A stretch of 64,000 nt of DNA from assembly GCA_945871905.1 (NCBI GenBank), contig CAMBXL010000002.1:62001-126000 (forward strand), written 5' to 3'. Under the pieces are notes generated by a model, which saw nothing but the letters and a program-made list of their open reading frames with translations, did not search any database and was not told the DNA's origin. Source of the stretch: Chitinophaga pinensis (lineage in GTDB: Bacteria; Bacteroidota; Bacteroidia; NS11-12g; UBA955). Every line of letters starts with the position of its first letter. Positions within the stretch are counted from its first letter, which is position 1. Below are positions 45,603-56,124 of the stretch, in pieces. The position numbers and the translations under genes are program-made.

Positions 45603-47867
45603 ATGAATAGACTCTTTTTATTACTTTCTATTTCAATTTTGCTATGTCATTCAAGCACAATGGGACAGTCAAAACCTGTTGCATTGGGACAATGGCGACT
45701 GCACTTACCTTACAATAATGTGAAGCAAATAGTGGAAATAAAAGATAAGTTATTTTGTGCAGGCACCCATGGTTTCTTTTATTTGGAGAAAAAAGACGGC
45801 AGCACCACCCGTTTGTCTCCCATCAATGGTTTTGGCGGTTATGAGGTTGAAACCATGCAGTATGATAAAAATAAAGACTTATTGGTGATTGCTTATGCTG
45901 ATACTAAAATTGAAATACTCAAAGGGAAAACCATTGTTAAAAACGACGATATTTTCCAGAAAACAATCATTGGCAATAAATCTATTAATCACATCAATAT
46001 CCATCAAGACATTGCTTATTTGAGCACTTCTTTTGGTTTACTTGAATTGAATATTGACAAAAATGAAATTAGAAATTCATATCAAAATATAGGGCCGGGT
46101 GGTACAACAATAGAAATTTTCTCTTCGAGTGTTTTAAATGACAGCCTCTATGTTTCTACAAAATTTGGCATTTACCGTGGCAAAATAGCTTCAACTATTA
46201 ATTTGGCTGATTACAACAATTGGCAATTGGTGAAGGCTGCAAACTTTGCAAGCAAACACATTTGTAGTTACAATCAAAAATTATACGCAGAGCTTGACAG
46301 TCAGGTTTGGGTTTATGAAAACAAAGATTGGAATTTATTGGAAACATACGACAGTGCTGCTGTAACCAATATCAATGTTTATCACAATCAACTTTTAATA
46401 GGCGTTTACAACAAACACATTATTAAAATAAATGGTAACAGTAAAACCTATCAATCTATTAAAGTGCTTAGCCATTGCATTCTCGATGACCGAGAACAAA
46501 TTTGGTATTCGAGCCCAATTATTGGAGTGGTATTGCAAAACCAAAATGGTGAAGTTAATTTTTTCCCAAATGGCCCTAAAGCCATCAATGCCTATCAAAT
46601 GATTAATGCTTTTGATAAGTTTTATGTGATGGGTGGCACTTTCAAAGAAACCAATTATGCTCCCAATTTTAATAAAAACGGATTCTATCTATTCGACAAT
46701 TATACTTGGACGTATTCCGATCCAAGCAACCCACTGATACAACCTATGTATGACTTTACCTTGTGTGCTTACCAAAAAAATACAGGCCGTTTATATTTGG
46801 GAAGTCATGGTACAGGCATCCTTCAAATAAACAATGGACAAGCTGTAAAACGATACGATGAAACCAATTCTCCATTAAGAAAGCGTGGCGGATTGTTCAA
46901 TATCATTAGCGGAATGGCCCTAGACAAATCAAGCAATTTATGGGTTAGTAATTTTGATGTTGACAGCAGTTTACATCAACTCAATAACAAAGGCGAATGG
47001 ACTTCCTACAAACTACCGGTTAACAATACAAGCAAAATTGCGATTGACAGCAGAAACAACAAATGGATTGTTGTACAAAGTGGTGGTTTATTGTTTTTTA
47101 ATGACAAAGGGACTGTTACAACAACCGACGATATTATTAGTAGAGTGAATGCCAATAGCGGTACCGGAAATTTACCAAGCAATAATGTTAATGACATTGC
47201 TTTTACCAAAAACGGAGAACTGTTGATAGGTACCGACCAAGGGTTTGTTAGAATTAGAAATCCCAATGCAATACAAACAGGCGGAAATTATGATGCTGAA
47301 AGGATAATAGTATCGGTAGAACAAGGCACTAACTTGGGTGGATACGTTTTGGAAACCGAGAGAATAAACACCATTTTTATAGATGGTGGAGACCGAAGAT
47401 GGTTTGGCACAGACAAAGGGGCTTGGCTTTACGACTCAGATGGCACTACTTTGCTACACCATTTTACCAAAGAAAACTCGCCACTAATTTCAAACAATGT
47501 TTTTAATATTGGCATCAATGAAACAACAGGAGAAGTTTTTTTTGGAACAGACAAAGGCTTAATTTCTTTCAGAGCAGATGCCAATGCAGCCGCTAAATCG
47601 ATTGAAAAATTGGTAATATACCCGAATCCTGTTCGACCAGATTTTGTAGGTGATGTAGCCATTACAGGACTAACAGACAATACATTAATCAAAATCACAG
47701 ACATTAATGGTCAATTGGTTTATCAAACATTTTCGAATGGAGGAATGGCGACTTGGAACTGTAAAACTTTTTCAGGCGAGCGACCATCTACTGGCGTGTA
47801 CTTAGTGTTTGCTATTAGCAATGATGGCGAAGAAACTGAAGTTGGGAAACTATTATTTATAAAATAA
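45603..47867 (+). CDS. porZ: T9SS attachment-complex protein PorZ
   Basis: PorZ-like protein of 754 residues. In Porphyromonas PorZ is part of the surface attachment complex that supplies anionic LPS to cargo. Signal peptide to about residue 21 (MGQ), PorZ-type opening ALGQWRLHLPYNNVKQIVEI, then two beta-propeller-like regions (about 40-330 and 370-660) with repeats such as NLWVSNF and RRWFGTDKGAWLYD. The C-terminus (about 672-754) is a T9SS sorting domain with LVIYPNPVRPDF and GVYLVFAIS. It is followed 1 base later by recO, a linkage seen in other Bacteroidota. Confidence 0.85.
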   Translation: MNRLFLLLSISILLCHSSTMGQSKPVALGQWRLHLPYNNVKQIVEIKDKLFCAGTHGFFYLEKKDGSTTRLSPINGFGGYEVETMQYDKNKDLLVIAYADTKIEILKGKTIVKNDDIFQKTIIGNKSINHINIHQDIAYLSTSFGLLELNIDKNEIRNSYQNIGPGGTTIEIFSSSVLNDSLYVSTKFGIYRGKIASTINLADYNNWQLVKAANFASKHICSYNQKLYAELDSQVWVYENKDWNLLETYDSAAVTNINVYHNQLLIGVYNKHIIKINGNSKTYQSIKVLSHCILDDREQIWYSSPIIGVVLQNQNGEVNFFPNGPKAINAYQMINAFDKFYVMGGTFKETNYAPNFNKNGFYLFDNYTWTYSDPSNPLIQPMYDFTLCAYQKNTGRLYLGSHGTGILQINNGQAVKRYDETNSPLRKRGGLFNIISGMALDKSSNLWVSNFDVDSSLHQLNNKGEWTSYKLPVNNTSKIAIDSRNNKWIVVQSGGLLFFNDKGTVTTTDDIISRVNANSGTGNLPSNNVNDIAFTKNGELLIGTDQGFVRIRNPNAIQTGGNYDAERIIVSVEQGTNLGGYVLETERINTIFIDGGDRRWFGTDKGAWLYDSDGTTLLHHFTKENSPLISNNVFNIGINETTGEVFFGTDKGLISFRADANAAAKSIEKLVIYPNPVRPDFVGDVAITGLTDNTLIKITDINGQLVYQTFSNGGMATWNCKTFSGERPSTGVYLVFAISNDGEETEVGKLLFIK

Positions 47868-47868
47868 A

Positions 47869-48585
47869 GTGCTTAACAAAACCCTTGGCATTGTTATAAA
47901 AGTTATAAAATATGGTGAATCTTCTGCCATTTGTCATATTTATACCCAAGAATTAGGATTAATAGGATTTCATATTCCTGCAGTTTTCAATGGCAAAGGG
48001 AAAGGCAAAATTAAATCAGCCTATTTACAACCACTTCAGTTGCTGGAAATTAGTTTCAACTACAACAAGACCAAAAATTTACAAAGTTTAAGTGAAGCCT
48101 CTTGCCCCTTTATATTCAATTTAACACATTACCAAAATCAAGCTTTTTACCATGTTATTTGCGAACTCCTTCAACAGAGTTTAAAAGAAAACGAAATCAA
48201 CATTCCGCTTTTTAAATATTTGCAACAATCCCTATTACCTAGTATTAATAATCCTTTACACTTTTGGGCATTGCCTAGTACTATGGTAAATTTATTGTAT
48301 TTTCATGGATGTGCTCCCAATGTAGATTCCTATCAAAGTCACTCATTGCTTGATTTAAATGAAGGCATTTATAGAACCCAATTATTGTCATTAAAAAACA
48401 GTGCAATGGAATCCTCTTCCGCGGCTATTTACTTACTATTAAAAGACGAGAAAGACTTACTTCCATTGGATACCAAACTTAGAACAGAGGTTATAGACGA
48501 TTTAGAACGCTATTATAAAGTCCACATCAATGAATATTTGGAACTTAAAAGTAGAGCTATTTGGGGTGAATTAATGGCTAGTTAA
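47869..48585 (+). CDS. recO: DNA repair protein RecO
   Basis: RecO, 238 residues, works with RecR and RecF in loading RecA. The N-terminal OB fold has [20 protein letters not shown] and the rest is helical with FHGCAPN. The expected four-Cys zinc site is not complete. The start is GTG, right after the porZ stop. It converges with aspS, overlapping by 4 bases. Confidence 0.93.
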   Translation: MLNKTLGIVIKVIKYGESSAICHIYTQELGLIGFHIPAVFNGKGKGKIKSAYLQPLQLLEISFNYNKTKNLQSLSEASCPFIFNLTHYQNQAFYHVICELLQQSLKENEINIPLFKYLQQSLLPSINNPLHFWALPSTMVNLLYFHGCAPNVDSYQSHSLLDLNEGIYRTQLLSLKNSAMESSSAAIYLLLKDEKDLLPLDTKLRTEVIDDLERYYKVHINEYLELKSRAIWGELMAS

Positions 48586-50330
48586 TTACCTAGCAAATTA
48601 ATCCCTAATTCATTAAGCTGTTGACTGTGAATGGTAGAAGGTGCATCAATCATCATATCACGACCCTGATTGTTTTTAGGGAAGGCTATAAAGTCTCTGA
48701 TACTATCGGCACCACCAAACAAGCTACACAATCTATCAAAACCAAGTGCAATACCACCATGAGGCGGCGCACCATATTCAAAAGCATTCATTAAGAACCC
48801 AAATTGGTAACGGGCTTCTTCATCTGTAAATCCTAGCGTTTTAAACATTTTAGCCTGTAATTGTTTGTCGAAAATACGGATAGAACCACCCCCAATTTCA
48901 ACCCCATTGATAACCAAATCATAAGCATTGGCTTTAATATCACCTGGATTGGTATCCAATAATGGAATATCACTTGGTTTAGGACTAGTAAATGGATGGT
49001 GCATGGCGTGCCATCTTCCTGATTCTTCGTCTCTTTCTAACAAGGGGAAATCTAAAACCCATAAAGCTTTAAATACAGTTTTGTCGCGATAACCCAGCCT
49101 TTCTCCCATTTCCAAACGGAGTTCACTCATTTGTTTTTGAACTTTTTTAGTATCGCCACTTAGTAATAACAACAAATCTCCGGGTTGTGCATTACAGACT
49201 TTAGCCCACTCGGCTAGGTCCTCTTGGGTATAGAACTTATCGACCGATGATTTAAAAGTTCCATCTGCCTGACAGAACACATAAACCAGACCTTTTGCTC
49301 CTATTTGAGGACGTTTTACCCATTCTGTTAATTCATCTAATTGCTTGCGAGTATAAGTGGCGCAACCGGTAGCACAGATTCCAAGAACTGTTTCAGCAGC
49401 ATCAAAAACGGGGAAATTTTTTCCTTTCGTTAATTCGGTGAGATAATTAAATTTCATCTCAAAACGAATATCCGGTTTGTCATTGCCGTACCAAGTCATT
49501 GCTTCATCGTATGTAATACGAGGCAGTTGAACTATCTCTACTCCTTTTACTTGTGAAAATAAGTGTTGAACCAAACCTTCAAAAATTCTGAGAATATCCT
49601 CTTGTTCAACAAAGCTAAGTTCACAATCTATTTGAGTAAATTCAGGTTGTCTGTCTGCCCTTAAATCTTCATCTCTAAAACATTTTACTATTTGGTAATA
49701 CTTATCAAAGCCACTAACCATTAACAATTGCTTAAATGTTTGAGGACTTTGAGGTAGGGCATAAAACTGACCAGGATTCATTCTACTAGGCACCACAAAA
49801 TCGCGAGCACCTTCGGGCGTAGATTTAATTAAAACCGGGGTTTCCACTTCGATAAAATCAAGTTGGTCGAGGTATTGTCTAACATGCTTGGCAACTTGAT
49901 GTCTAAGAATTAAATTATTTCTAACAGGTTCTCTTCTTAAGTCGAGGTAGCGGTATTGCATTCTGATGTCATCACCACCATCGGTGTTTTCCTCAATAGT
50001 AAAGGGAGGGGTTAACGACACATTCAACACTTGTAAAGAGTGAACCACTATTTCAATATCTCCTGTTGGTATTTTACTGTTTTTGTTACTTCTTTCAGTA
50101 ACAAGACCTTCAATTTTAATTACAAATTCTCTCCCTAACTGACGGGCATGTTGAATTAAATCGGCATTAACTTCTTCATTAAAACTCAATTGAGTAATTC
50201 CATATCTATCTCTAAGATCCACAAAGGTTAAACCTCCAAAATCTCTTCTTTTTGCCACCCAACCAGAAAGGGTGATTGTTTTATTTACATCAGTAATTCT
50301 GAGTTGTCCGCAATGATGGGTTCTGAACAT
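48582..50330 (-). CDS. aspS: Aspartyl-tRNA synthetase
   Basis: AspRS, 582 residues, class IIb. It has the N-terminal anticodon-binding OB fold ([20 protein letters not shown]), motif 2 with [18 protein letters not shown], the bacterial insertion domain (about 290-420), and motif 3 GIALGFDRL. The start is 4 bases from a TATTTTTG box. Whether it is discriminating or also charges tRNA-Asn was not determined. Confidence 0.98.
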   Translation of the reverse strand: MFRTHHCGQLRITDVNKTITLSGWVAKRRDFGGLTFVDLRDRYGITQLSFNEEVNADLIQHARQLGREFVIKIEGLVTERSNKNSKIPTGDIEIVVHSLQVLNVSLTPPFTIEENTDGGDDIRMQYRYLDLRREPVRNNLILRHQVAKHVRQYLDQLDFIEVETPVLIKSTPEGARDFVVPSRMNPGQFYALPQSPQTFKQLLMVSGFDKYYQIVKCFRDEDLRADRQPEFTQIDCELSFVEQEDILRIFEGLVQHLFSQVKGVEIVQLPRITYDEAMTWYGNDKPDIRFEMKFNYLTELTKGKNFPVFDAAETVLGICATGCATYTRKQLDELTEWVKRPQIGAKGLVYVFCQADGTFKSSVDKFYTQEDLAEWAKVCNAQPGDLLLLLSGDTKKVQKQMSELRLEMGERLGYRDKTVFKALWVLDFPLLERDEESGRWHAMHHPFTSPKPSDIPLLDTNPGDIKANAYDLVINGVEIGGGSIRIFDKQLQAKMFKTLGFTDEEARYQFGFLMNAFEYGAPPHGGIALGFDRLCSLFGGADSIRDFIAFPKNNQGRDMMIDAPSTIHSQQLNELGINLLGN

Positions 50331-50334
50331 GTTG

Positions 50335-50342
50335 CAAAAATA
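50335..50342 (-). promoter_or_regulatory. -7 box (TATTTTTG) of aspS
   Basis: TATTTTTG on the minus strand ends 4 bases before the aspS ATG, which predicts a leaderless or nearly leaderless message. Confidence 0.55.
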
Positions 50343-50410
50343 CCCTAAAGGGTTGGGATTTTAAAACCCATTTTTAGAAGAGACCGTAAAATAAGAGTAT
50401 AAGATAATTT

Positions 50411-51277
50411 CTAGTTTCGGCTGTCCATCCCCCAAAGCATTTTCTCTCTTAAAGTTTTGAGGAAAGTATCGCCTTCAAATCGAACTAAATTGAAATAAAA
50501 ATCCGCTTTTCTTACAGCAATTTGAGCGGTTTTGGTAATGGTTACAGAGCGACTGTCTAAAGTTGCAAGGAAAGTATGGCTTCTGCCTTCTATTTCAAAA
50601 CTAAGCACTTGGTCGTCGGGGATTACAATGGGGCGAACATTTAAATTATGAGGCGCAATGGGAGTAACGACAAAACTGGAGGCTTTGGGAAATATAATGG
50701 GACCGCCACAACTTAATGAATAACCCGAAGAACCGGTTGGAGTAGCTATAATTAAACCATCTGCCCAATAAGAATTGAGGGGTTCTCCGTTCAAAAAAGC
50801 GTGAACAGTAATCATGCTACTGCTTTCTTTTTTATGAATCACAAAGTCATTTAAAGCATAATTAAAACCAAACATATCCATATTGGTTTCCAACTGAATA
50901 AGCGAACGTTTATCGAGCGAATAATTTCCTTTTACTAGGTCCTTAAATGCTTTTTTGAAACTATCGGTAGAGACATTGGCCAAAAAACCCAATCGACCGG
51001 TATTGACACCAATGACTGGAATTTGGGTATTACCTACAATTTCAATAGTATCTAAAATAGTGCCATCACCACCAATAGAAACGAGATAATCAATATTAAG
51101 ATGGTCTTTTGTAAGTGTTTTAAAAACCTGACAATTGAATTGAGAGCTGAATAGGTCAGCCATGTTTTGGTGCATCAGCACTTCAACCCCTTCAGCATTC
51201 AAAAAATGAATCATTTCTTCAACCAGCTTTTTTTGATTAGCTGTATTAATGACTTTGGCATATAATCCTATTCTCAT
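50411..51277 (-). CDS. nadK: NAD kinase
   Basis: NadK, 288 residues, makes NADP from NAD. It has the GGDGTILD motif (about 70-77), GRLGFLANV, and the Gly-rich ATPTGSSGYSLSCGGPII. Length is normal. A TATTTTTG box lies 12 bases upstream. Confidence 0.97.
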   Translation of the reverse strand: MRIGLYAKVINTANQKKLVEEMIHFLNAEGVEVLMHQNMADLFSSQFNCQVFKTLTKDHLNIDYLVSIGGDGTILDTIEIVGNTQIPVIGVNTGRLGFLANVSTDSFKKAFKDLVKGNYSLDKRSLIQLETNMDMFGFNYALNDFVIHKKESSSMITVHAFLNGEPLNSYWADGLIIATPTGSSGYSLSCGGPIIFPKASSFVVTPIAPHNLNVRPIVIPDDQVLSFEIEGRSHTFLATLDSRSVTITKTAQIAVRKADFYFNLVRFEGDTFLKTLREKMLWGMDSRN

Positions 51278-51289
51278 GGCTTACTTAAA

Positions 51290-51297
51290 CAAAAATA
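51290..51297 (-). promoter_or_regulatory. -7 box (TATTTTTG) of nadK
   Basis: TATTTTTG on the minus strand, 12 bases before the nadK ATG at 51277. Confidence 0.5.
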
Positions 51298-51330
51298 CTA
51301 TTTATTTTAGAATTGAAGTGGTTTTATTAT

Positions 51331-51360
51331 AAAAAAAGTCAGCTAAAAAGCTGACTTTAA
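51331..51360 (-). terminator. Intrinsic terminator after ndk
   Basis: Ten-base perfect stem AAAGTCAGCT/AGCTGACTTT with a 4-base loop; on the minus strand the second arm runs into T residues. It lies 25 bases after the ndk stop. Confidence 0.88.
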
Positions 51361-51383
51361 TGTATAAAAATATTTTGTTTAGG

Positions 51384-51803
51384 TTAAAAACGCTCGAAAC
51401 TAGAGAAAAAGAAATTTGACTCAATAGCTGCATTTTCGTTGCTATCACTACCGTGAATCGCATTAGCATCGATGCTTTTTGCATATTTTCTTCTGATAGT
51501 TCCTTCTGCTGCATTTTCAGGATTGGTAGCACCAATCAAAGTTCTGAAATCTTCAACTGCATTTTCTTTTTCAAGGATAGCTGCCACGATAGGACCGCTA
51601 ATCATAAACGTAACTAGGTCATTAAAGAAAGGTCTTTCTCTGTGTACTCCGTAAAAGTTTTCAGCTTGTTCTTTTGTAAGTTGAAGGTATTTCATTGCAA
51701 TGATTTTGAAACCACCTGCAAGTATGTCGTTAATTACGTTTCCTGTATGTCCGTTATTCACAGCATCAGGCTTAATCATTGTAAAAGTTCTTTTAGTTGT
51801 CAT
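51384..51803 (-). CDS. ndk: Nucleoside diphosphate kinase
   Basis: Ndk, 139 residues, transfers phosphate between nucleoside tri- and diphosphates through a phospho-His. The active His117 is in NAIHGSDS, and the N-terminus [11 protein letters not shown] is typical. It is a single-gene unit with a promoter box at 51832 and a terminator. Confidence 0.98.
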   Translation of the reverse strand: MTTKRTFTMIKPDAVNNGHTGNVINDILAGGFKIIAMKYLQLTKEQAENFYGVHRERPFFNDLVTFMISGPIVAAILEKENAVEDFRTLIGATNPENAAEGTIRRKYAKSIDANAIHGSDSNENAAIESNFFFSSFERF

Positions 51804-51831
51804 TTGTTAAATTGGCTATTTTTAAGGGCTG

Positions 51832-51839
51832 CAAAGGTA
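51832..51839 (-). promoter_or_regulatory. -7 box (TACCTTTG) of ndk
   Basis: TACCTTTG on the minus strand, 28 bases before the ndk ATG; same box as at ligA. Confidence 0.55.
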
Positions 51840-51931
51840 ATAAGAATTTTTGATTATTTAATTTTTCATTTTCGATTATGGCATCAGACCACCTGTTGTA
51901 AAAGAGTAAAAAATTAGTAAAACTATTGACC

Positions 51932-52822
51932 TCAATCCTTTTGCTTGGTGTAATACCTTTCCCATAGGTCTTGGATAATGCCGTCTTTTAAACCTTGGAA
52001 AGGTGTTAGTATTTCCTTGACTGCGGTTTTGGAAAAAATATCCAAATAAATTCTTCCTGCATAATCAATAACTTCTGCCCTGTCTGGATTTAATTTTAAA
52101 TGATACACACGGTCATTGTGACTCATTTTTTCTATGTCTTCGTTTAGCTGTTGTAGCTTATCTACTCTTAAATACTGCCCTTGACCAACATTGGCCAAAA
52201 CGCCGAATTTATGAATATTTCCTCCTGTACCTACTCCCTTAATATTGGGCAACCATGCTATATTTTCTTTCACCCAAGCATGGAGTTTTTGAACCTCTTC
52301 GGGCTTAATTTTATTTTCCTTAGCTCTTACCGTACCTATGTTAAAACTCTTAGATACCAATGGTTTGTTGTTTTGAATGAGCGTTAATTCTGTACTTCCA
52401 CCTCCTACATCAACGTGTAAAAATGTTTCTTTGGGTTCCAACAAATGCAAAAAAGCATTCATGATTAACTTACTTTCTGCCGAACCTGTAATAACATCAA
52501 TGTCTATATTGGTTTCTTTTTTAATGAGTTTCAGGATTTTTTCTGAATTTTTAGCATCGCGCATGGCACTTGTTGCACACGCTCTGTAAAAATCGACATT
52601 GTAAATATCTATCAATAAACTAAAGGCTTTGATGGCTTTAACCAACAAATCAGTTTTCTTCTTACTAATTTCTTTGGTTCCAAAAACATCATCGCCCAAA
52701 CGAATGGGCAATCTTGTAAACTCTACTTTTTTCCATTCAGGCTTTAATTCATCCAATTGTAAAGGACGTGCAATTAATAGTCTTATTCCGTTTGAACCAA
52801 TATCTATAGCGCCGAATTTCAA
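51932..52822 (-). CDS. ppx: Ppx/GppA phosphatase family protein
   Basis: Exopolyphosphatase or guanosine pentaphosphatase of 296 residues with the ASKHA fold: FGAIDIGSNGIRLLI phosphate loop 1, FYRACATSAMRDAKN, and HVDVGGGSTELTLI. It is the short form, lacking the C-terminal HD-like domain. The start is TTG (frame begins MKFGAIDIGSN); no ATG fits. Confidence 0.9.
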   Translation of the reverse strand: MKFGAIDIGSNGIRLLIARPLQLDELKPEWKKVEFTRLPIRLGDDVFGTKEISKKKTDLLVKAIKAFSLLIDIYNVDFYRACATSAMRDAKNSEKILKLIKKETNIDIDVITGSAESKLIMNAFLHLLEPKETFLHVDVGGGSTELTLIQNNKPLVSKSFNIGTVRAKENKIKPEEVQKLHAWVKENIAWLPNIKGVGTGGNIHKFGVLANVGQGQYLRVDKLQQLNEDIEKMSHNDRVYHLKLNPDRAEVIDYAGRIYLDIFSKTAVKEILTPFQGLKDGIIQDLWERYYTKQKD

Positions 52823-52848
52823 TTTTGTAGTGTTTTATTATACGTGAG

Positions 52849-52856
52849 CAAACATA
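52849..52856 (-). promoter_or_regulatory. -7 box (TATGTTTG) of the ppx gene
   Basis: TATGTTTG on the minus strand, 26 bases before the TTG start at 52822. Confidence 0.45.
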
Positions 52857-52893
52857 ACAATATTATTACAAAACTTTATTGCTTAAATAAAAA

Positions 52894-53358
<465 letters not shown>

Positions 53359-53363
53359 TAGTG

Positions 53364-54581
53364 ATGTTTAACAAAGTCTATACAATTTGTGTTATTTTTT
53401 CGGTAACGTTTTTTTACCCTCTGATTACCAACGCTCAATGGAATAAAATATACACTAATAACATTCAAGATTTATATGATGTTCAATTAATTGATGGCTA
53501 TGCCTTTGCTGTGGGCCAAACCAATACCATTTTAAAATCAACAGATGCTGGTAAATCATGGAAAAATCAGTTTATTTCTATCCCTACTCATTTAAGAGCT
53601 TTATATTTTGTAGATACTTTAACAGGTTTTGTTACTGGCGAAAATGCTAGACTATTCAAGACTAACAATGGTGGCAAAACCTGGACTTCCAAATTTGTTA
53701 GAACTGCGGCTTATGCATATGGCCTTCATTTTAGCAATAACAATGGTTTGCTAGTGGGCGCTAATGTATTGATAGCAAGCACTAATGATTTGGGAGAAAC
53801 TTGGACCGTGGACACTACTTTTAATTCCAATATCACTTTGAGAGGTGCAGGAATAACACCCAATGGAACTTGCTATGCTGTTGGGGAAAAAGGTACTCTT
53901 TTAAAAAAACAAGTTTCCCGAAAAAAATGGGAAAAAATAAACCTTAATGAAACCATCCATTTAAATGAGGTAATATGTATAAATGATGCCAACATTATTA
54001 TAGTGGGAGGAATGCCCGATACCAGCCAAGTTGGCAAACATTTTAACCGACTAGTAGTGAGTAATGATTCGGGCAAAACATGGCAAAAGACCAATGTTGG
54101 CGAAATGAAATCTATCTACAGTGCTTGGTTTAAAAACAAGGACACTGGTTTTTTGGGTGGCTCAAATGGCATTATCTCCAAATCCTACAACATCCAAAAC
54201 AACAGAGGGCAACAACTAAGTGGAATAGCCTCTGATATTAATGGCTTAAGTTTTTATAATAAAATTGGGTTAGCGGTAAGTTATGGCGGCACCATATTGA
54301 GAACAGAAAACTATGGTGGCTATGGATTATTATTAAAAAACAACTCGATTAAACCTTACCTTATATTCCCTCAACCAAGTTCTGGTCAATTTAAACTTGA
54401 AAGTTCACTAGAAATCTCAAAAGTAAGTAGCATAGGTCCTGATGGCAAAACGAATGAATACAGGATACTTGATAATTATTTTATAGAAATTAGTCATTTG
54501 AATAGCGGCATTTACACCATTAAAATCGAACTTTCAAATGGCCAAACATATTGGGAAAAAATAAGTGTTATTTTACCTTAA
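53364..54581 (+). CDS. YCF48-like propeller protein with T9SS sorting domain
   Basis: Secreted protein of 405 residues. Signal peptide to about residue 24 (NAQ), then YCF48/BNR-like propeller repeats with the Asp-box pattern STDAGKSWKNQF, TNNGGKTWTSKF, STNDLGETWTVD and SNDSGKTWQKT. The C-terminus (about 330-405) is a T9SS sorting domain (YLIFPQPSSGQFKLE, GIYTIKIEL). The ATG at 53364 is preferred to a GTG one codon earlier. The ligand is unknown. Confidence 0.88.
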   Translation: MFNKVYTICVIFSVTFFYPLITNAQWNKIYTNNIQDLYDVQLIDGYAFAVGQTNTILKSTDAGKSWKNQFISIPTHLRALYFVDTLTGFVTGENARLFKTNNGGKTWTSKFVRTAAYAYGLHFSNNNGLLVGANVLIASTNDLGETWTVDTTFNSNITLRGAGITPNGTCYAVGEKGTLLKKQVSRKKWEKINLNETIHLNEVICINDANIIIVGGMPDTSQVGKHFNRLVVSNDSGKTWQKTNVGEMKSIYSAWFKNKDTGFLGGSNGIISKSYNIQNNRGQQLSGIASDINGLSFYNKIGLAVSYGGTILRTENYGGYGLLLKNNSIKPYLIFPQPSSGQFKLESSLEISKVSSIGPDGKTNEYRILDNYFIEISHLNSGIYTIKIELSNGQTYWEKISVILP

Positions 54582-55336
54582 AGACCTTTTAAGACTGAAG
54601 AATATTTAAAATAACTTTTCTGTGGGTAGTAAGCAAAAAGGCAAGCACCTTCTTTTATTGTTTGTATTAGCGGCAATACTATATTTTCGTGAACAGCGGG
54701 ACAACCCAAACTTCTACCCAAGCGTTGATTTTCTTTGATAAAATGTTCACTTACATAATTGGCACCATGAATAACGATTCCTCTTTCAAGCGCCAAATGA
54801 TTGATTGATTTTTCTAATCCAATTAACTTAAGCGACCAATCGTGCATCCCTTGGTAGAGTTCTCCTGTTACATAAAACCCTATACTTGATTGAAAGGATT
54901 CTTTGGTATTTGAGAATTTTTTAGCATACAACTCACCTGAGTTTTTTCCATGGGCGACCCATTCATTAAACACCACTTTTTGAGTCATTAAATCTATCAC
55001 CCAAAGACGTTTGTCATTCGCCGACAATGAATAATCGATAATACTCAAAAAACGATCGTTCTTAATGTACCCTTTTTGAGCCAACTTAAAATACCCTTTC
55101 AAAGCCCAATCAAAAACTGAGCGCTTCAATAAAGTTGATGAATCAAAACAAACATCATATAAACTGTCTGAATATTTTCTGTAATGTTCCGACTTGACAG
55201 AAAAATAATGATATGGAGCGCAAAATATAATTGAATCACTTTTTAAATGGTGTTTAAACAGTGATTTATTATTGTCACTTGTTAATGCAGTAAGCACAAC
55301 AAAACAACAAAAAACCCAAAAAAACTTAAACCTCAT
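54578..55336 (-). CDS. Murein L,D-transpeptidase catalytic-domain family protein
   Basis: Exported protein of 252 residues. A signal segment occupies residues 1-20, and the C-terminal part has the YkuD-type pattern IVIHGANYVSE...RSLGCPAV, with catalytic His and Cys; the Ser-x-Gly-Cys form is kept. The family cross-links or modifies peptidoglycan stem peptides. I chose ATG 55336, 17 bases after a good promoter; a GTG 54 bases earlier would overlap the upstream stop and bury the signal peptide. It converges with the YCF48-like gene, overlapping by 4 bases. Confidence 0.85.
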   Translation of the reverse strand: MRFKFFWVFCCFVVLTALTSDNNKSLFKHHLKSDSIIFCAPYHYFSVKSEHYRKYSDSLYDVCFDSSTLLKRSVFDWALKGYFKLAQKGYIKNDRFLSIIDYSLSANDKRLWVIDLMTQKVVFNEWVAHGKNSGELYAKKFSNTKESFQSSIGFYVTGELYQGMHDWSLKLIGLEKSINHLALERGIVIHGANYVSEHFIKENQRLGRSLGCPAVHENIVLPLIQTIKEGACLFAYYPQKSYFKYSSVLKGL

Positions 55337-55353
55337 TTTACTTACTAATTTTG

Positions 55354-55385
55354 CAAAGTTATAAAATAAATGTCTTTTATCCAAA
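55354..55385 (-). promoter_or_regulatory. Promoter of the L,D-transpeptidase gene
   Basis: On the minus strand TTTG (55382-55385), 20 bases of spacer and TAACTTTG (55354-55361) give the full pattern, 17 bases before the ATG. Confidence 0.75.
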
Positions 55386-55389
55386 AACA

Positions 55390-56121
55390 CTATCTGGTAA
55401 GTACCACATATTCTGAAATAACCTTACTAATAAATCCTTTTTTATTTTTGGGCACTTCGGTCAATTCCAATATTTCTTTTAGTCTTTCTACAGCCAAATC
55501 TAACGCTTGTATATGTTCACTGTTATTATACACATCCAAACGGTATAGGATTGATTTTAAAACAATTACATCATTATCTGAGAGGCGGTATGCAAGCGGA
55601 AATTGAAATTCATAACTTTCTTTTCTCTTTTGGTTTAATTTAAGAATTTCAGAAAGCGAAAAGTCGTAATCCCCTTTGATTTTGATAACAGTAGTGCCTG
55701 CCAAAATATCACCAATTCGTTGGGCTTTGTTATTGCTGCCAATCAACAATACGGCAATAGCACCAACAGAAAAATAGATGTCCATTAAACGCATGGACCA
55801 ACGGCTGAAATAATCGTAAAAGGTGAGCTTGTCGCCATTTATTTTTACAATTTTTAACCCAACCGCCTTTTTTCCAATACTTTGGCCCTGACCAATCATT
55901 TCGGAGGCTAGTGTATAAAAACCTAACCAAACAAAAGCAAAAAGATTCATAAACACGTCAGAATCAATTTCGAATACATTATTAATAATCAGCATTAAAA
56001 ATATAAATCCTAATGCCATTACAATGAAATCAATAAAAAAGGCAAGAATTCTTGAAAAAACTGAGGCGAGTTGGTACTCAATTTTTACATTCTGACTGGT
56101 ATTAATTTCGAACCTTTGCAA
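55390..56121 (-). CDS. RDD family membrane protein
   Basis: Protein of 243 residues with an RDD domain of three membrane helices (about 20-150): SVFSRILAFFIDFIVMALGF has the conserved Arg and Asp, and GQGQSIGKKAVGLKIV is a standard element. The C-terminal cytosolic part (165-243) is helical. Substrate is unknown; some RDD proteins move ions. It follows panB by 3 bases. Confidence 0.9.
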   Translation of the reverse strand: MQRFEINTSQNVKIEYQLASVFSRILAFFIDFIVMALGFIFLMLIINNVFEIDSDVFMNLFAFVWLGFYTLASEMIGQGQSIGKKAVGLKIVKINGDKLTFYDYFSRWSMRLMDIYFSVGAIAVLLIGSNNKAQRIGDILAGTTVIKIKGDYDFSLSEILKLNQKRKESYEFQFPLAYRLSDNDVIVLKSILYRLDVYNNSEHIQALDLAVERLKEILELTEVPKNKKGFISKVISEYVVLTR

Positions 56122-56124
56122 GGG

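Noticed and set aside
47869-48585. Idea that RecO is defective because a four-Cys zinc site is incomplete
   Set aside because: Zinc ligands are variable in RecO proteins, and the rest of the protein is full length.
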